From assembly GCA_020740775.1 (NCBI GenBank), contig JAHEWK010000010.1, forward strand, positions 2,418,001 through 2,482,000: a stretch of DNA of 64,000 nucleotides, in the 5' to 3' direction. Below the pieces are notes generated by a model. The model was given only the letters and a program-made list of their open reading frames with translations, was not told the DNA's origin and made no database searches. Positions 11,410 to 22,583 of this stretch are shown one piece after another. A program made the translations under genes and the position numbers. The DNA comes from Ilyonectria destructans. Lineage: Eukaryota > Ascomycota > Sordariomycetes > Hypocreales > Nectriaceae. Every line of letters begins with the position of its first letter. Position 1 is the first letter of the stretch.

Positions 11410-12351
11410 ATGCTCAACCCTCACACTGCCGTTGCCGTTGCGCAAATCATCTTTTACATCCCGATTCTGCCCATTTCAGTATTCGTTCTCGTCAGAAATT
11501 GGAAAAACAGACCTCGGCTAGCATGGTATCCTCTGGTTACCTTCTCTATCGGTATGTAGTTTCTTTCATGTCCCTATGGCTGTGGCTGTGGCTAATGGTC
11601 GTCAAGTCCGGCTTGTTGGTGGAATTATTACTATTGTCCTCGAGTCTAACCCTAGCAATGTTGGTTTAATAATTGCCACCACTGTTCTTCTCAATGTTGG
11701 AATTATTCCTCTCCTGCTCTCGCTTATCGGCATCGTTCGCATCGTGTAAGATCAATTCCCTCCAACGGCCATTTTTCACGCTACTAACCTTTTGCTGCAG
11801 TTTGAAGTCAAGCATGGATGATAATCAGCGGGCAAAAAGATGTCTCAAAGCTATTCGAATTGCGTTTATAGCTGCAATCGTCCTCATTATTCTCAGCGGT
11901 GGCCTCAGTGGTACTAGCTCGAATGCCACAACCTCAAGGCGTCTAGCTCAAGCTGGCTACATCGTGCTTACTGCTGTTCTCACTTTCACTACATTGGAAT
12001 TGCTTTATCTTTCGACTCAAAAACATCGCATCTCTCCAAATGGATTCATTGTAAGTGTTTACACTACAGACTAGGCTTTTATATTAATGACAAATACAGT
12101 ACGTGGAATTTGGACTGCTCAGCGTCTTGGCACTGGGTCTCCGAACTGCTTATGGACTTCTTTACGAGTTTTCTATACGGAATCCCTCTACCATTTGGAA
12201 CCCACTATCTGGATCGGCTGTTGCATTCGCTTTAATGTGCTTGGTTGCGGAATATGTTGCACTTCTTATATTTATTTACCTTGGGATCCATTACATGAAC
12301 CACGACGTTCAACGTATATCAAAGGTTGGCACTGGCGCGGAGCTGGCATAG
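11410..12351 (+). CDS. Multi-pass integral membrane protein (fungal DUF7702-like)
   Basis: Exons 11410-11551, 11607-11745, 11801-12050 and 12100-12351 keep one frame and give 260 residues. The protein is almost all hydrophobic helices, about seven segments: QIIFYIPILPISVFVLV near the N-terminus, IIATTVLLNVGIIPLLLSLIG, AFIAAIVLIILSGGLSG, YIVLTAVLTFTTLELLYL, FGLLSVLALGLRTAYGLL, VAFALMCLVAEYVALLIFIYL. This resembles the small seven-helix fungal membrane proteins annotated as DUF7702. I recognise no catalytic motif and assign no function. A TATA box is present upstream, and the four exons all have conventional splice sites. Confidence 0.8.
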
Positions 12352-12599
12352 ACATGCTACGCCTGTGAGCATGTTGTGGACGCCAGAACCGTGAGCTAGT
12401 TATATGTCGAACTCTACTTACTTAAGGTAGCTTCCATCTCTACTAGCCTCCAGTTTGCCGCAACTGAGGCGGTTGGATGCAGTCAAGTGGGTAGACCGAA
12501 CTCAGACAGATGTCAACAATCTTTAATACTATTCAGTGCCCCAACCCCCTCGGTACCCTGCTCGTGTGTGTGAATAATGCATAGCTGCGCTTCATAGAG

Positions 12600-13560
12600 T
12601 TCTCTTGTCATTTTCAGGAAAGATGGAGTGAGTACCTTGGGCTCCAACACCTATGATGCCTGAGTCTGGAATATCTCCATCGTCCATATATGCTAGCTTT
12701 AGGGTGACATTGTCCTTTGGCCCATACCAAGTCACGAGTCCGATGTGAGCTTGGCACATGAGATTGTTCCATTTACAATCGTTGAGAGAGTTTTACTAGG
12801 CAGAAATTGCAGCATCCCTTGTAAAAGCTGTGTGGGCGTCCCTTGCCAGGTTGTTCGTGCTGGTGCGGACCTCTGCGGCGTAGGCCTTTCCAAGTGCGTA
12901 CTTGATGTAGAACTCATTGACCGTTTTCCTAGCTTCTACAGCATGTAGTATAAGCTGATAGAACGCTATCTTGGCCGTTCAATCCAGCGAGTTGCAAACA
13001 TATTGAGCTTTGGAGAGCAGCTGTTCCCACTCCCCAAGTGCTCTCTCAGGTTCATCGCGATGCAGGGTGCTGTACACAACCGGGGGAACGGCATCGTTGC
13101 TTAGCCTCTCCATCAGTTGAACCGTCAAGCTCGGACTTGCTGACTTTGGAAGGTCGAGGGGCGCTTGAGTCATGCCTTCGGCCCACTGTAGCCGCTATGT
13201 TCTCCAGTATTCCAATTGCTGTTTCAATGCAGGGCCTGGAAGTTCCTCGCTCAATCTCTCCAAGCCACAACACTCTTGACATTGGGAGTAAATGTGGCGC
13301 ATCCGTCGGACTTGTTGTGCCTTGTCTTTATTGTTCCATTGGTTGATACAGAGCTGGTCGATCCAAAGAAACCGCGGTGGATCCGAGAGTCGTAGGTGCC
13401 GCAACGCGGCCTGCAAGCTGGCGGGAATGCTAACCGTACGGTCTGATATTTTGATATACAGAAGAGAGCCGGGTTGTTCTCAGACGTACGACAAAGTCTC
13501 ATGCTTAGGGCCACCTTCCAAGGCAACAGGTTGGAGCTCGCAATGAATCGGGCCATCAAT
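12600..13560 (-). pseudogene. HET-domain (heterokaryon incompatibility) pseudogene
   Basis: One minus-strand frame keeps clear HET-domain sequence but carries several in-frame stops. The domain core reads KHETLSYV-stop-EQPGS, then SLQAALRHLR...RFLWIDQLCINQ...KAQQVRRMRHIYSQ, the classic HET signature. The first stop (TGA, 13480-13482) sits where the conserved Trp of YVW would be. A TAG at 13195-13197 is followed in the same frame by more coding-like sequence, then a TGA at 12979-12981 and two stops near 12797. No usable ATG opens the frame at its 5' end. HET proteins trigger cell death on contact with non-self; this copy cannot make a full protein and is a relic. Confidence 0.8.
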
Positions 13561-14508
13561 ATCCCCATGGCATGAATAAAGTGTTAGAATGCGTGCGAAT
13601 GTAATTTCGTTAAAACATAGTGATTGACATTTACGACATGTGTTGGTTCGCGAGTAGTTGTGTTGAAGTTTGACGTGTCAGCAGCAAGTCGCCCTTGATG
13701 GAGCTGACAGCAAATTAATGCAGGACTTGAAGTTGGACAAAAAGCCAGTCGCCAATATATGCCCATAGGAACATAACGTTATGGCCGAGGTTGATAAGAC
13801 TACTCTATGAATGCCCAATTATACACACTCATCATCAAGCACAGGGAAGACGAAAAAGCCAAGGACTAGTTGATACTTGGCAGAGAAGCCCAGTAACCTC
13901 ATGTTCTCAGTCAGTGCTATTTTCCGGCCGTTATAGCTTGAAAGGATACGAGACAAGAACTCACTCACTTGATCACACTTACCATCATTGTTCGTTTCGG
14001 ATTGTCGATCTCCTAGTCTTGTTTAGCTTCATAACCTACTGCGAGGTGCGGAAATTACATAGCGCTGTAAATACATTATAGATATGAGTGGAATCTTAGG
14101 CATGCAGCATTTTAGAGTGCGCATGACACTGGCGACTTCACCTAGTTGAGAATTATCTGAAGTGGGGGCTTGAAAAAATTCAACCCAAAGCTACTTCCCT
14201 AGGTCCATGCGTCTTTCTACTGCACCATCATGCCAGTATATCAAGCACAGCAAAGGATTTTGAGATTTGTATTTTCAACGCACCAGGCAGAAATGCAGAA
14301 AGCCAAAAATGGAACTTGACACAACTCTCCAAATACGTCTCAAGTCTATGACATCAATGCTAGCCGGTGTAAGTGAGAGGCGGGCCTCGAGGGTCTTTTG
14401 CATTGTACTAGCTCCAATCACCATCTGAAGATCATCCAAGATACTCTCACATACGTTCCATCTCATGCACTCTACATTGTTTCAAACCGTCATTTCCTAC
14501 CGACCAAG
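13561..14508. other. Intergenic; no supported gene
   Basis: No gene can be supported. A short minus frame at 14275-14466 has somewhat coding-like sequence (STMQKTLEARLSLTPASIDV) and may be a remnant or a missed exon of the neighbouring gene, but I could not join it in frame. Confidence 0.4.
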
Positions 14509-15574
14509 TCAAAAAAGCAGAAAGCAGATGATTAAAATAAAACAAATGATAAAAAACACCTCAGGACAGTCACAATTCGCATCCGTGGTGTTCCCAACAC
14601 GCTGCTCATCTTGTACGAGCAAAGGTAAATGACCTGTACTCCTTCTAGTCTCTTGCCTTGTATCCCGGGCCGTATTGGGCAGTATCATTGTGCCATAGCT
14701 TCTAGCGTGAGCTGCAGCAATGGCTCTCATTTGGCGCTCAAGCTCGACATTGCTATATGGGTCTGCTTGGAACGCGCTGGGCGAGCTGCGAGCTGAAACG
14801 CGTGGGGGATAAAGCACGGCTCTGGTGTACTGCGATGGTAGGGTTGCGGCAGTTTGGGCGTACGTGGAAGTAATAGGAACTGGATAGACGCGATGTGCGT
14901 ATTGGACCTGGTAATTTTGCCCCGGTGAAGTGAATGCAGGGCGATTGGTGGGATCCAGTCCAGAACCATTTGACCAATTGAACTCGGGACTGGCTGGAAG
15001 GCTGGGCATAGCTTGGCTTGGTGATGACAAGGGCGGTTGAAATTGCGCACTCTCCAGCAGTTCCTTATACGAAGTAGCCGTGAAGATGCAGTGGAGCGCG
15101 TGGCGCCCATGATAGCCTCGTAAGCAGTCGAGCGGGACCTTTATCATCTTCATCGTGTTGACATATGACTTCTTTCTAAGCTCCATGTCCGATTTCAAGC
15201 GCAGAAGCTTCCCACTGTCTGGATGAGGGTCGCAAGGGTGAATTGGCAAATGGCCAGCTCTGACATCTTGAGTCCAGCGGCAGTCTTGGAGCGCTCTGCC
15301 CTTCAACGATGTTATCTCGGCAAACGTCAGCGACGGAGGATTAGCCTTGGCTTGATGTTTGACTCACCAATAACACAACGACTTTGTCGCTCTTTGGAGA
15401 CGGCGAGAGAACTACTACGGGATGATTGTAGCAGCCGTCATCAATACCAAGATCGCACTGCAGTTCGCCTTGCTTGGGCAGCCACATGATCTGGCCGGCG
15501 AGGAGGCATGATTTCTGGGGTCGGCCGGCTGGGTGAACCCGGTAGTCTGGATATTTAGAACGGGCCTTTGGCAT
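14509..15574 (-). CDS. Conserved fungal protein of unknown function with hydrophobic tail
   Basis: Exons 15574-15368 and 15315-14509 give 337 residues. The 52-bp intron uses donor GTGAGT and restores KVVVLLITSLKGR across the junction. The N-terminal region (residues about 20-110) is compact and well conserved in appearance: AGQIMWLPKQ, DDGCYNHPVVVLS, KVVVLLITSLKGR, then YHGRHALHCIF. The middle is Pro/Ser/Tyr-rich and likely disordered. The last about 20 residues are strongly hydrophobic (VFFIICFILIICFLLF), as in a tail-anchored membrane protein, or the frame may read into an unrecognised intron. I do not recognise a characterised family. The gene is divergent from the T5orf172 gene at 16151. 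Confidence 0.7.
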
Positions 15575-16150
15575 GATGGTACTCAAGGGGGTTCCTGCAA
15601 ACAAGGGACGGTCTCAATACTGAATGTGACGATGAGTTGCCGGCGACGCGTTCAGAGTCATGAGATTAGGCTGCGAGCGGGGTAAATGGTATCAAATATC
15701 AACAGCGCCTAATAAAGACGTTTGAATGGTGACCAACGGCTGCCAATAAGGTGTGCAGGTTGGTGCAGTAGATGAGGCCTCCGAAGCGTCCTGAATGGTG
15801 CGTTGGTCGTGTAGTGTTGGCCCGGCCTGCGGGAGGCCGACCACCTCTGAGACCAAATCAATCCTAAAGGAGCGACCGTCACACTGAAGCGGATTCATGC
15901 CAATGAGGTGAACGCGCTTTGCGCATTTCTCTATGATTGTCGTCCGACTTGGCGCTGAGGGCGCTTAATTCGGTACAGCACAGCCCCCATGATATGACTC
16001 GCAAAAAGCCTTAAACCACAATTCGCCCCTTCACATCCCATTTTGCTCCGATTACCCAAGTCCCTTGCGGAAAAGAATCTGATTTTCTTTGATATATCAC
16101 CATAATTACCGGTCACTTTGCCACCAACTGCTAGAGTGTCCGCCTCAACT
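15575..16150. promoter_or_regulatory. Divergent intergenic region
   Basis: Promoter space between the gene at 15574 (-) and that at 16151 (+). No gene and no distinct repeated motif are seen. Confidence 0.35.
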
Positions 16151-17746
16151 ATGTCTTCAAAGAATGATGAGAAGGCTGAGATGGCTGAGATGGCTACCAA
16201 CCTAAGCAATTTTCCCGAGCCTCAGAAATCGAACTCGACGTCTGTTCCGTATCCAAGTCCTCCGAATTCGCCCCCTCAAACGAAAGCACCTATACCCCGA
16301 GTCCCGAGAGTGTCCGGAGATGCAGTTCGTCCGGCTGGAGCCGTCTCCTCTGCTCCCCTCAGTCCTCCAGCAACCCCTCCTCGGCAATCATCAGCGCCGA
16401 CGGTTCATGAGCAGCCGATAGAAGGAGAGGTCAATGCTGCAACACTGAGGACTCGTCTATGTCTTGGCAATATGCGGTGCGGGGCTATGACAAAATCAGG
16501 ACGGCCTTGTGGGCGTTGGTCACCAGCAGCGAACAGAGCCGGGGTCACTTCTCAGCTCGAGTCGATGATAAGCCTTGCGCAGTCATCTATAGAACTCGAA
16601 GCCGAGCTGGATAGGCTTGTCATGCTTGTGCATTGCAAAAGTCACGACAGTGGTCTCCCGAAAAAGTCTCGAATCGAAGCCTGGATAATGGAATTTCCCA
16701 TCGGAGAAGCTGGTACCAACAATGCTGCCACGTCAGTTGAAAAGGGAATCCGGAAGGCTTTGGAGCTAAAGTCTACCCAGTGCATAGGAGAAGCGGGTAT
16801 GGACTTGCCCTGTCTGAGCAGAATTGGCGGGCAACGGGTGCATAATTGTGCGGTGACGATTGATGAGATTGTCAATCCAGACGTTTATCTGGATGACGCC
16901 TACCTTGACGGTTTACTAAAAGTTCTCGAGACAAATATGTACTGTCCCCAGCACATAAACGAGCAACCCCTGAAAATGGTGGCATCGTGGAAGTCGATGA
17001 TTGTGGAGATCCTCGAGGAGCACCTTGTCAAGCCGGCTGAAAGCAGTGCACCCGAGCGGACCAGAGGCCCCTCCAGAGCCCCCAACACTCAAGGACCTGA
17101 GAGCCCCTCGACCAAAAGGAGCGATGGCCTTGTCTTGCGAAGTGGAAACCTGTCGATCCCCAACTTCGATCGAGATTTGAGCAAGTACTGGCCAGCCGCA
17201 TATGACACTTCCCCCTTCGAGATAATCGTGAGAGGTGCCAGACTTGCTGACTATAAGTCTTCATATACCATGGTCAAAGACGAAATGGTGAAAGACTTGC
17301 ATAAGAAGGACCAGATTGATGGACACGTTTATATGTATGAGGTTGAAGGAAACAAAGGATTTGTAAAAATTGGGTACACAACTCGTGCTGTGGAGGACCG
17401 TCATCGGGAGTGGGACTTCGATTGCAACAGGGCCCCCAGAGCCCTATACCCCATTCCTTCAAGCACTTTCGCCAAAGTTCCAAATGCCCGTCGTATCGAG
17501 GCATTGTGTCACGCGGAGCTGGACCATCGCAGAATCAGAATATCTTGCAATGCTTGCCTGAAGCCGCATCTAGAATGGTTCGAGATTTCGTCTGCAGAGG
17601 CCATTGCGGTAATCCAAAAGTGGTCCAATTGGATGGCAACCCGCCCATACAGGTCCACTCAGTTGAGATCTGGGGTGAAATGGACCATCAGAGAGGAGGA
17701 GAGGAGGAGAGCGGGGGATATGGACAGCTTCATGAGGGAAATATAA
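16151..17746 (+). CDS. T5orf172-domain protein (GIY-YIG-like nuclease fold)
   Basis: Single exon, 531 residues from the ATG at 16151; an upstream in-frame TTG at 16118 is not a start. The N-terminal 110 residues are Pro/Ser-rich and low complexity. A Cys/His region follows (MRCGAMTKSGRPCG, then a helix ending HCKSH). The C-terminal third carries the T5orf172/MUG113-type domain: GHVYMYEVEGNKGFVKIGYT, then R..EW, RRIEALCHAELDHRRIRISC, and HLEWFEIS. This domain belongs to the GIY-YIG superfamily (known family relation). VYMYE and VKIGYT occupy the GIY and YIG positions, with Arg, Glu (RIEALCH) and His that could act at a metal site. A role in DNA binding or cleavage is plausible but unproven for the fungal proteins. 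Confidence 0.88.
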   Translation: MSSKNDEKAEMAEMATNLSNFPEPQKSNSTSVPYPSPPNSPPQTKAPIPRVPRVSGDAVRPAGAVSSAPLSPPATPPRQSSAPTVHEQPIEGEVNAATLRTRLCLGNMRCGAMTKSGRPCGRWSPAANRAGVTSQLESMISLAQSSIELEAELDRLVMLVHCKSHDSGLPKKSRIEAWIMEFPIGEAGTNNAATSVEKGIRKALELKSTQCIGEAGMDLPCLSRIGGQRVHNCAVTIDEIVNPDVYLDDAYLDGLLKVLETNMYCPQHINEQPLKMVASWKSMIVEILEEHLVKPAESSAPERTRGPSRAPNTQGPESPSTKRSDGLVLRSGNLSIPNFDRDLSKYWPAAYDTSPFEIIVRGARLADYKSSYTMVKDEMVKDLHKKDQIDGHVYMYEVEGNKGFVKIGYTTRAVEDRHREWDFDCNRAPRALYPIPSSTFAKVPNARRIEALCHAELDHRRIRISCNACLKPHLEWFEISSAEAIAVIQKWSNWMATRPYRSTQLRSGVKWTIREEERRRAGDMDSFMREI

Positions 17747-18473
17747 GGAGCCCTCGGATGGGGGAATGAGGACCGGGTGAGATGGGCAAGATCGTTGTCG
17801 GAGAGGGATTTTGCGTTCAACAGAGGCCCGCCCTGGGATTCCTCTCTAGTCTCTACCCCCCTCTACTCTATAATAGGCCTTTTATCTATACTACACCACT
17901 AGAGGGGTGGGTGGGAGGCTGAGGGCAGCAGCGTCTGGGTGGCGGGGGACTGTATGCGTATTATATATAACTGGTTGCCTCTTTCGTCTAGGGAACATGC
18001 GGTAAGACTGGGCATAATGCACGCACATGCAAGAAAGATGTAGAGATGTCTAATGAAGAGGATAGTGATTAATTTTAATTGATTCAAGGCGTTGTGGTTA
18101 TTTCAAAATGAAGTTTAAGCTTAGTGTAGTTTTGTGTCCAGCTCGCTATGCTGTCCAGCTCGCTATGCATGTACGTTAGTTAGATAATGCATACAGAAGT
18201 ATTCAATGACTTGAAAGCTTAATGCTTGAACCATGCCGCTCGTGGGTGGGTCAGAAAAACGCCGATAAATCCAAGCCGTGAGCTCCATCTTACAGCGACA
18301 TATATTCATCCATTGAACCCTAATTAAGCTGATCCTATGTCTTACCTATGGCTATTTACTTGCACAGTACGTCCTCCATATACTCGTACCATCTTTAATA
18401 TCTCACAGCCTGTTCCGGCAGATAGTGTCGCCATCTGTTCCCGTTCATGCCTGGTGGTCTCTTCAGCATCTGC
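17747..18473. other. Intergenic; contains a 17-bp tandem duplication
   Basis: No gene. The sequence TGTCCAGCTCGCTATGC occurs twice head-to-tail at 18135-18151 and 18152-18168. Confidence 0.6.
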
Positions 18474-19570
18474 CTAAAGGAAAGGCTTGATTTCCCTTTC
18501 AGTCCAGTCCCAGAACGCCTTGGACGTCCCGAGGCCACCCTCGTCTTTCGTCTTTGATGCTAATAGCAGGTCGTTTCTAATGAGGAGGAATCGTCCCCAA
18601 GGACCAACTGAAGTTTGTCAGTGTGCAATCAAGCATTATTAAGGTCCTAACTTACTCCACTGTCCAGACTTTTCCAGTGTCACCTGCGGCGATAGTCCGG
18701 CAAAGAGTTCTGTATAGGCGCCATAGATAGGCGCATGCAACACGAATGTCCTGAGAAACCAAGATGCCCATGATCCCTGGGTCCTCCACAAGTCTGAAGC
18801 CAAGTTTCCGGGGTTTAACGGAACGCTAATGACACCATCGGCCTTGAATTGTTTGGCCATCTCGACTGCATGCAGATAATTACCAGCCTTACTCAGTGCA
18901 TACGAAGTAAAGACGCCCTTATCGAGGCGCTTTGCGATATCGCCCATATCGACACCTCCGTTGGGAACGGGCGGCGACTCGGCCGCAGACGACGAAACCC
19001 AGACGACGCGCACGGTGCCAGGTTCCTCGACCTTGGCAGTGGCCACGAGCGTCGGCGTGAGCAGCTTGGTGAACATGAAGGTGCCGATGTTGTTGACGCC
19101 GAGCTGGAGCTCGTAGTTTTGGGCGGTGACAGATCCCTGCGCCGGGTTCATAACGCCGGCGTTGTTGAAGAGGACATGCAGCTTGGACTCGCGGGTGAGG
19201 AATTGCTTCGCAGAAGCAGAGATAGTGCTGAGGTCTGCCAGGTCAAGGCGAAGGAATGTCAGCTGGCCTGTAGAAGTTGGCACGGCGGCTTTGATGGCGT
19301 CGATGGCTGTCGCTGCCTTTTCCTCGGAGCGGGCGGCGACGTAGACTCGGGCGTTTCCAGCGTAGAGCATCTGCGCGAGTTCTTTGCCGACGCCACCGCT
19401 AGCACCAGTGACAATATAGACCTAGGGTTGGTTAGATGGGAGGATGTGAGGTGCGGGAGATGGATGCGTGAAGGTCTTGCCTTGTCATTGAGCTTGGGAA
19501 GATGCTGCTCGGTGAATTTCGGTTTCGGCGGGTAGAGCTGTGAGAGCTGGTGGAACATGTGGGTGAGCAT
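18474..19570 (-). CDS. Short-chain dehydrogenase/reductase (retinol-dehydrogenase-like)
   Basis: NAD(P)-dependent oxidoreductase, 329 residues, exons 19570-19481, 19421-18656 and 18607-18474. The first intron is GC-AG (AAG|GCAAG...CCCTAG|GTC), and only this splice gives the complete nucleotide-binding motif VYIVTGASGGVG (TGxxxGxG, residues 35-42). Other SDR landmarks: LDLADLSTI, NNAG (116-119), WVSSSAAE with the catalytic Ser (about 173-175), and Y204ALSK208. Exon 3 supplies the C-terminal GPWGRF...TSKAFWDWTEREIKPFL seen in fungal WWOX/retinol-dehydrogenase-like SDRs. The substrate cannot be told from sequence. No neighbour clearly shares a pathway. Confidence 0.94.
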
Positions 19571-21197
19571 CTTGAATGCGAGAGGGGCGAAGATATGATG
19601 GATTGATGAAGTATGGAGTAGTGGTGAAGGATTCTGATCCTCGCGATAGATCTTGTAAGACTAGAAATGCGGCCAAGACTCTTTTTTAAGCTCAGTCGAC
19701 ACCGCAGACGCACAGGAAGACGCAGGCACCCGCAATGATGGCATTCACTAACTCACACCACGCGCGAGTGCGAGTGCGAGGCGGGGGTCGCATGTTTAAG
19801 AGAGCGGTGGAGGCACTCTGTTGGCGCTAATTAGAGCCGAACACACCTAATACGCACAATGTTTGTGCGGGTTCAGGGGTGCTTTGGACCTAAAGGCCGA
19901 CGGAGACATGATCGGATGTTGATTGCTCCGGTGAAGCGGGGAGGCGGCAGTTGGATTAGTTAATGTGCCACGGGTACAGCGGAGAGCGACCCTGGACCTA
20001 GATCTGATGCAATAGATTGAGTGTGCTTCCAATTGGTGACGTCATTGTCTGATAGATTCGTAGTTGACTTTAGCCAAACGCCGTCGGGGGTTTTACGAAT
20101 GGGCTCCGTTGGGGATGCGGCCGAGTTGAGCGCTCACGGCATGGCGTCGAACTATCAGTCCAGTCCGACAGACGTGAACTAAATGGGTCTACAGTTGTAC
20201 AAGTAAATGCATGACGGGAATTGACAGACGTGGGAATCGGGCTGAAGACGCCCGCTTTGTTCGGTGCCATAGATGGTGCTCTGCACTGCACTCTGCAATG
20301 CTTCTGTAGACCTAGTTACACTTGCATGTTGATATGCTCTCCACAGTCTGCCTTGCTACCCAGACTTGACGGGGCCGAGGACATTGAAGTGGCAGGCCGC
20401 TTACGGGAGCTCCGGCGCTTGGATTTCGGCGGAAGGCTCCAGCTCCTCGTCGTCACTGATGATTTCCCATTCAGACTACGGCCTCCATACGCTAGGCTCC
20501 CTCTTGTAGCCAGCCTGCCGTACGCCTATATGCTTGCCTGGTCTGAGGACGCCTGTCTTGTGTGTGGACTTCTTAGCCATCTTAGTCTCGCCCGCCGCTG
20601 CCCGACCTTCCCGGCATGTACGGCCTGGCCGGTGAATTGCCATGCTCTCAGGGACAGGTTGTGCACCATCCTTCGGCTGTGTCGGAGGTTTATTGTGATC
20701 TTAGGGTCGAGAATTCGGCGGTAGAGGTTCCGCGAGGTAGCCTCCCTCAGTTGGGTGGGTCTTATGCCAGGATTTGGAGGGACCAGAAGGTTTCTGCCGA
20801 TGTTTCTAGGTATGGGTTTTCAAAATGCGTTGATGCTGGGAGGAACACGTGAGGGGAAGCTTGAAAGGAGTCAGTTTGACTGCGGATACTGGTGCGCAGT
20901 TTAGAGCCCTATGGTGAGCTCGACCAACGCTACGCTATGCGATAGAATTCTTAGCCAAGGGTGTGTTAATTTTGTATCCGGGTTTGGAATACAAATTGTG
21001 ATTCTCAAAGCGTCTAGAGATTGAGTTTTAAATTCTTTACTTTAACATAACTGCTAGGTTGTTGTGAAATGTTATGCTGATTCCAGACAGATCTGAACCT
21101 CATACCCAAATATAGCACTTGGCAACTGTAACAAAATAAAACCGCATAACATGCAAATTTTAGGTTCCCTTATTGGTGATTTTTGCTAATTACACTA
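19571..21197. other. Intergenic, 1.6 kb; possible decayed coding sequence
   Basis: No intact gene. On the minus strand about 20880-20360 reads in fragments with protein-like composition but several stops, which may be an old remnant. I could not name it. Confidence 0.3.
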
Positions 21198-22583
21198 CTA
21201 GGAGTGAATCCCTAGAATTTCCTCTTCACTCTGATTATCTCCTGGAAACCCCCCTCTAATAGCATATGACTTAATGTCGGAGTTATTAAGAGCCAGGTCC
21301 TTATCCACCCTAACGCTATGCTGCCCATCCTTGGCGCAGGAATCTATAGACTCTGCGCGGATTCCGTCGTGCATTTCGTTGGTTCCAATGGTGCGAAGTC
21401 GATACCCTCCTGCGGTATTTGCATTGTACTTGCTCCCGTCTTTGGAAGTCCATTTGCCAAGATACCTTTTATACAAGGGACGACAAACAGGGATGCCGAT
21501 GCAGACCATAGTGACGGCCATTTCGGCGGCTGACCAGACGATGATTCCAACAGAGTCCTCTGCATCAAGAAAGAAATTTATTATTATTGAAGAATGATAA
21601 GGGAGGGTTGAGAGGAGGAAAATGGCATACTCAGGTAGTTCTTGCTTAGAAGACCGGGAATCTCGGTTGCTCGCTTGATGCCGCAGACTCCAGCGCTGCT
21701 GTCGGTCAGTTGTCCATCTTGTCCTTGCGTTGGAGAGAAAATAATGACAATTCCACTTACATACTGCCTAAGCTCATGCTACCAAGAATGACGAGTTTTT
21801 CTCGTTTATTTATTTGGAGCTTCCATATGAAGATCCACGGGAAGATGGCGAAGAAGAAGTCAACGAGGATGCAACAAGCTAGTGGTAAACTCTTTAGCAT
21901 GCTTGCCTATGCTGCACTATACTGCCGCCAAGGAAATAGTAAATAGGGATATCCGCCGGGAGGGACTTACCACCTAGAATGATGGAAATTGGCAGAATAT
22001 TAAGTTCACACTTTCCACCAGGCAATGTCCGATCCCAGAGATATGCAGACGGCGAGCATTGGAGCCAGAAACACAACAGGCAAGAAATGGAAGCGCCCAT
22101 GAGAAGCCAAAGGGCGGCCCAGATGGCGACTTTGTGCCAGGTCTGCTGGACGAGTCGCAAAAGGAAGAGCCCAAGTGACCATTTGGCGAGAGCCATGCCC
22201 AAAACGTTGAACGTCTGACTGATACACTCGAAGAGGACCGCCTTGGTTATGTTATGGGCGTTGTGGATATCGAATGTGTTCTGGCCGAATCCATACATAG
22301 CAGAGATGTTGATAAAAATGGTGAAGAGTAGCAGGCAGACCTAGAAATCTGACGGGTTAGAGGATACTCCGAGAACTGCGATAGTCTTGGGGATGGAGGC
22401 AGATTGAGTTCACATCGTCCAGGGTTTACCCACAAATGCCAAGATGTAGACAAAATCGTCCGTTCCAAACGCCTTCACCAGTATCGCGCGGACGTAGATT
22501 CGGAGGATGACGAAGATTAGGACCATGACCGTCAATGACCACATCACGGCGACGGCCCAAGGGCCATCGCCCCCCATAGCCAT
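21198..22583 (-). CDS. Fungal rhodopsin-domain (SAT4/Pth11-like) integral membrane protein
   Basis: Exons 22583-22434, 22340-21971, 21878-21761, 21695-21631 and 21559-21198 keep frame and give 354 residues. Seven membrane helices are followed by a soluble Ser/Asp-rich tail. Family hallmarks: N-terminal GDGPWAVAVMWSLTVMVLIF, LRIYVR with FGTDDFVYILAF, then YGFGQN, SQTFNVLGMALAKWSLGLFLLRL, DFFFAIFPWIFIWKLQ, the LGSIAGVCGIKRATEIPGL loop and IIVWSAAEMAVTMVCIGIPVCRPL. Exon 1 ends at a GTGGGT donor; the nearby GTAAAC would break the frame. These proteins are often called Pth11-like GPCRs, but signalling is shown for few. I chose the ATG at 22583, which matches usual N-termini; a longer frame upstream exists. 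Confidence 0.9.

Noticed and set aside
18849..19535. 228-codon open frame on + opposite the SDR gene
   Set aside because: Antisense shadow; the minus strand carries a complete SDR with all motifs.
20221..20724. 167-codon + frame in the 19.6-21.2 kb gap
   Set aside because: Starts at a non-ATG codon and has Cys/Leu-rich composition without recognisable motifs; likely chance.
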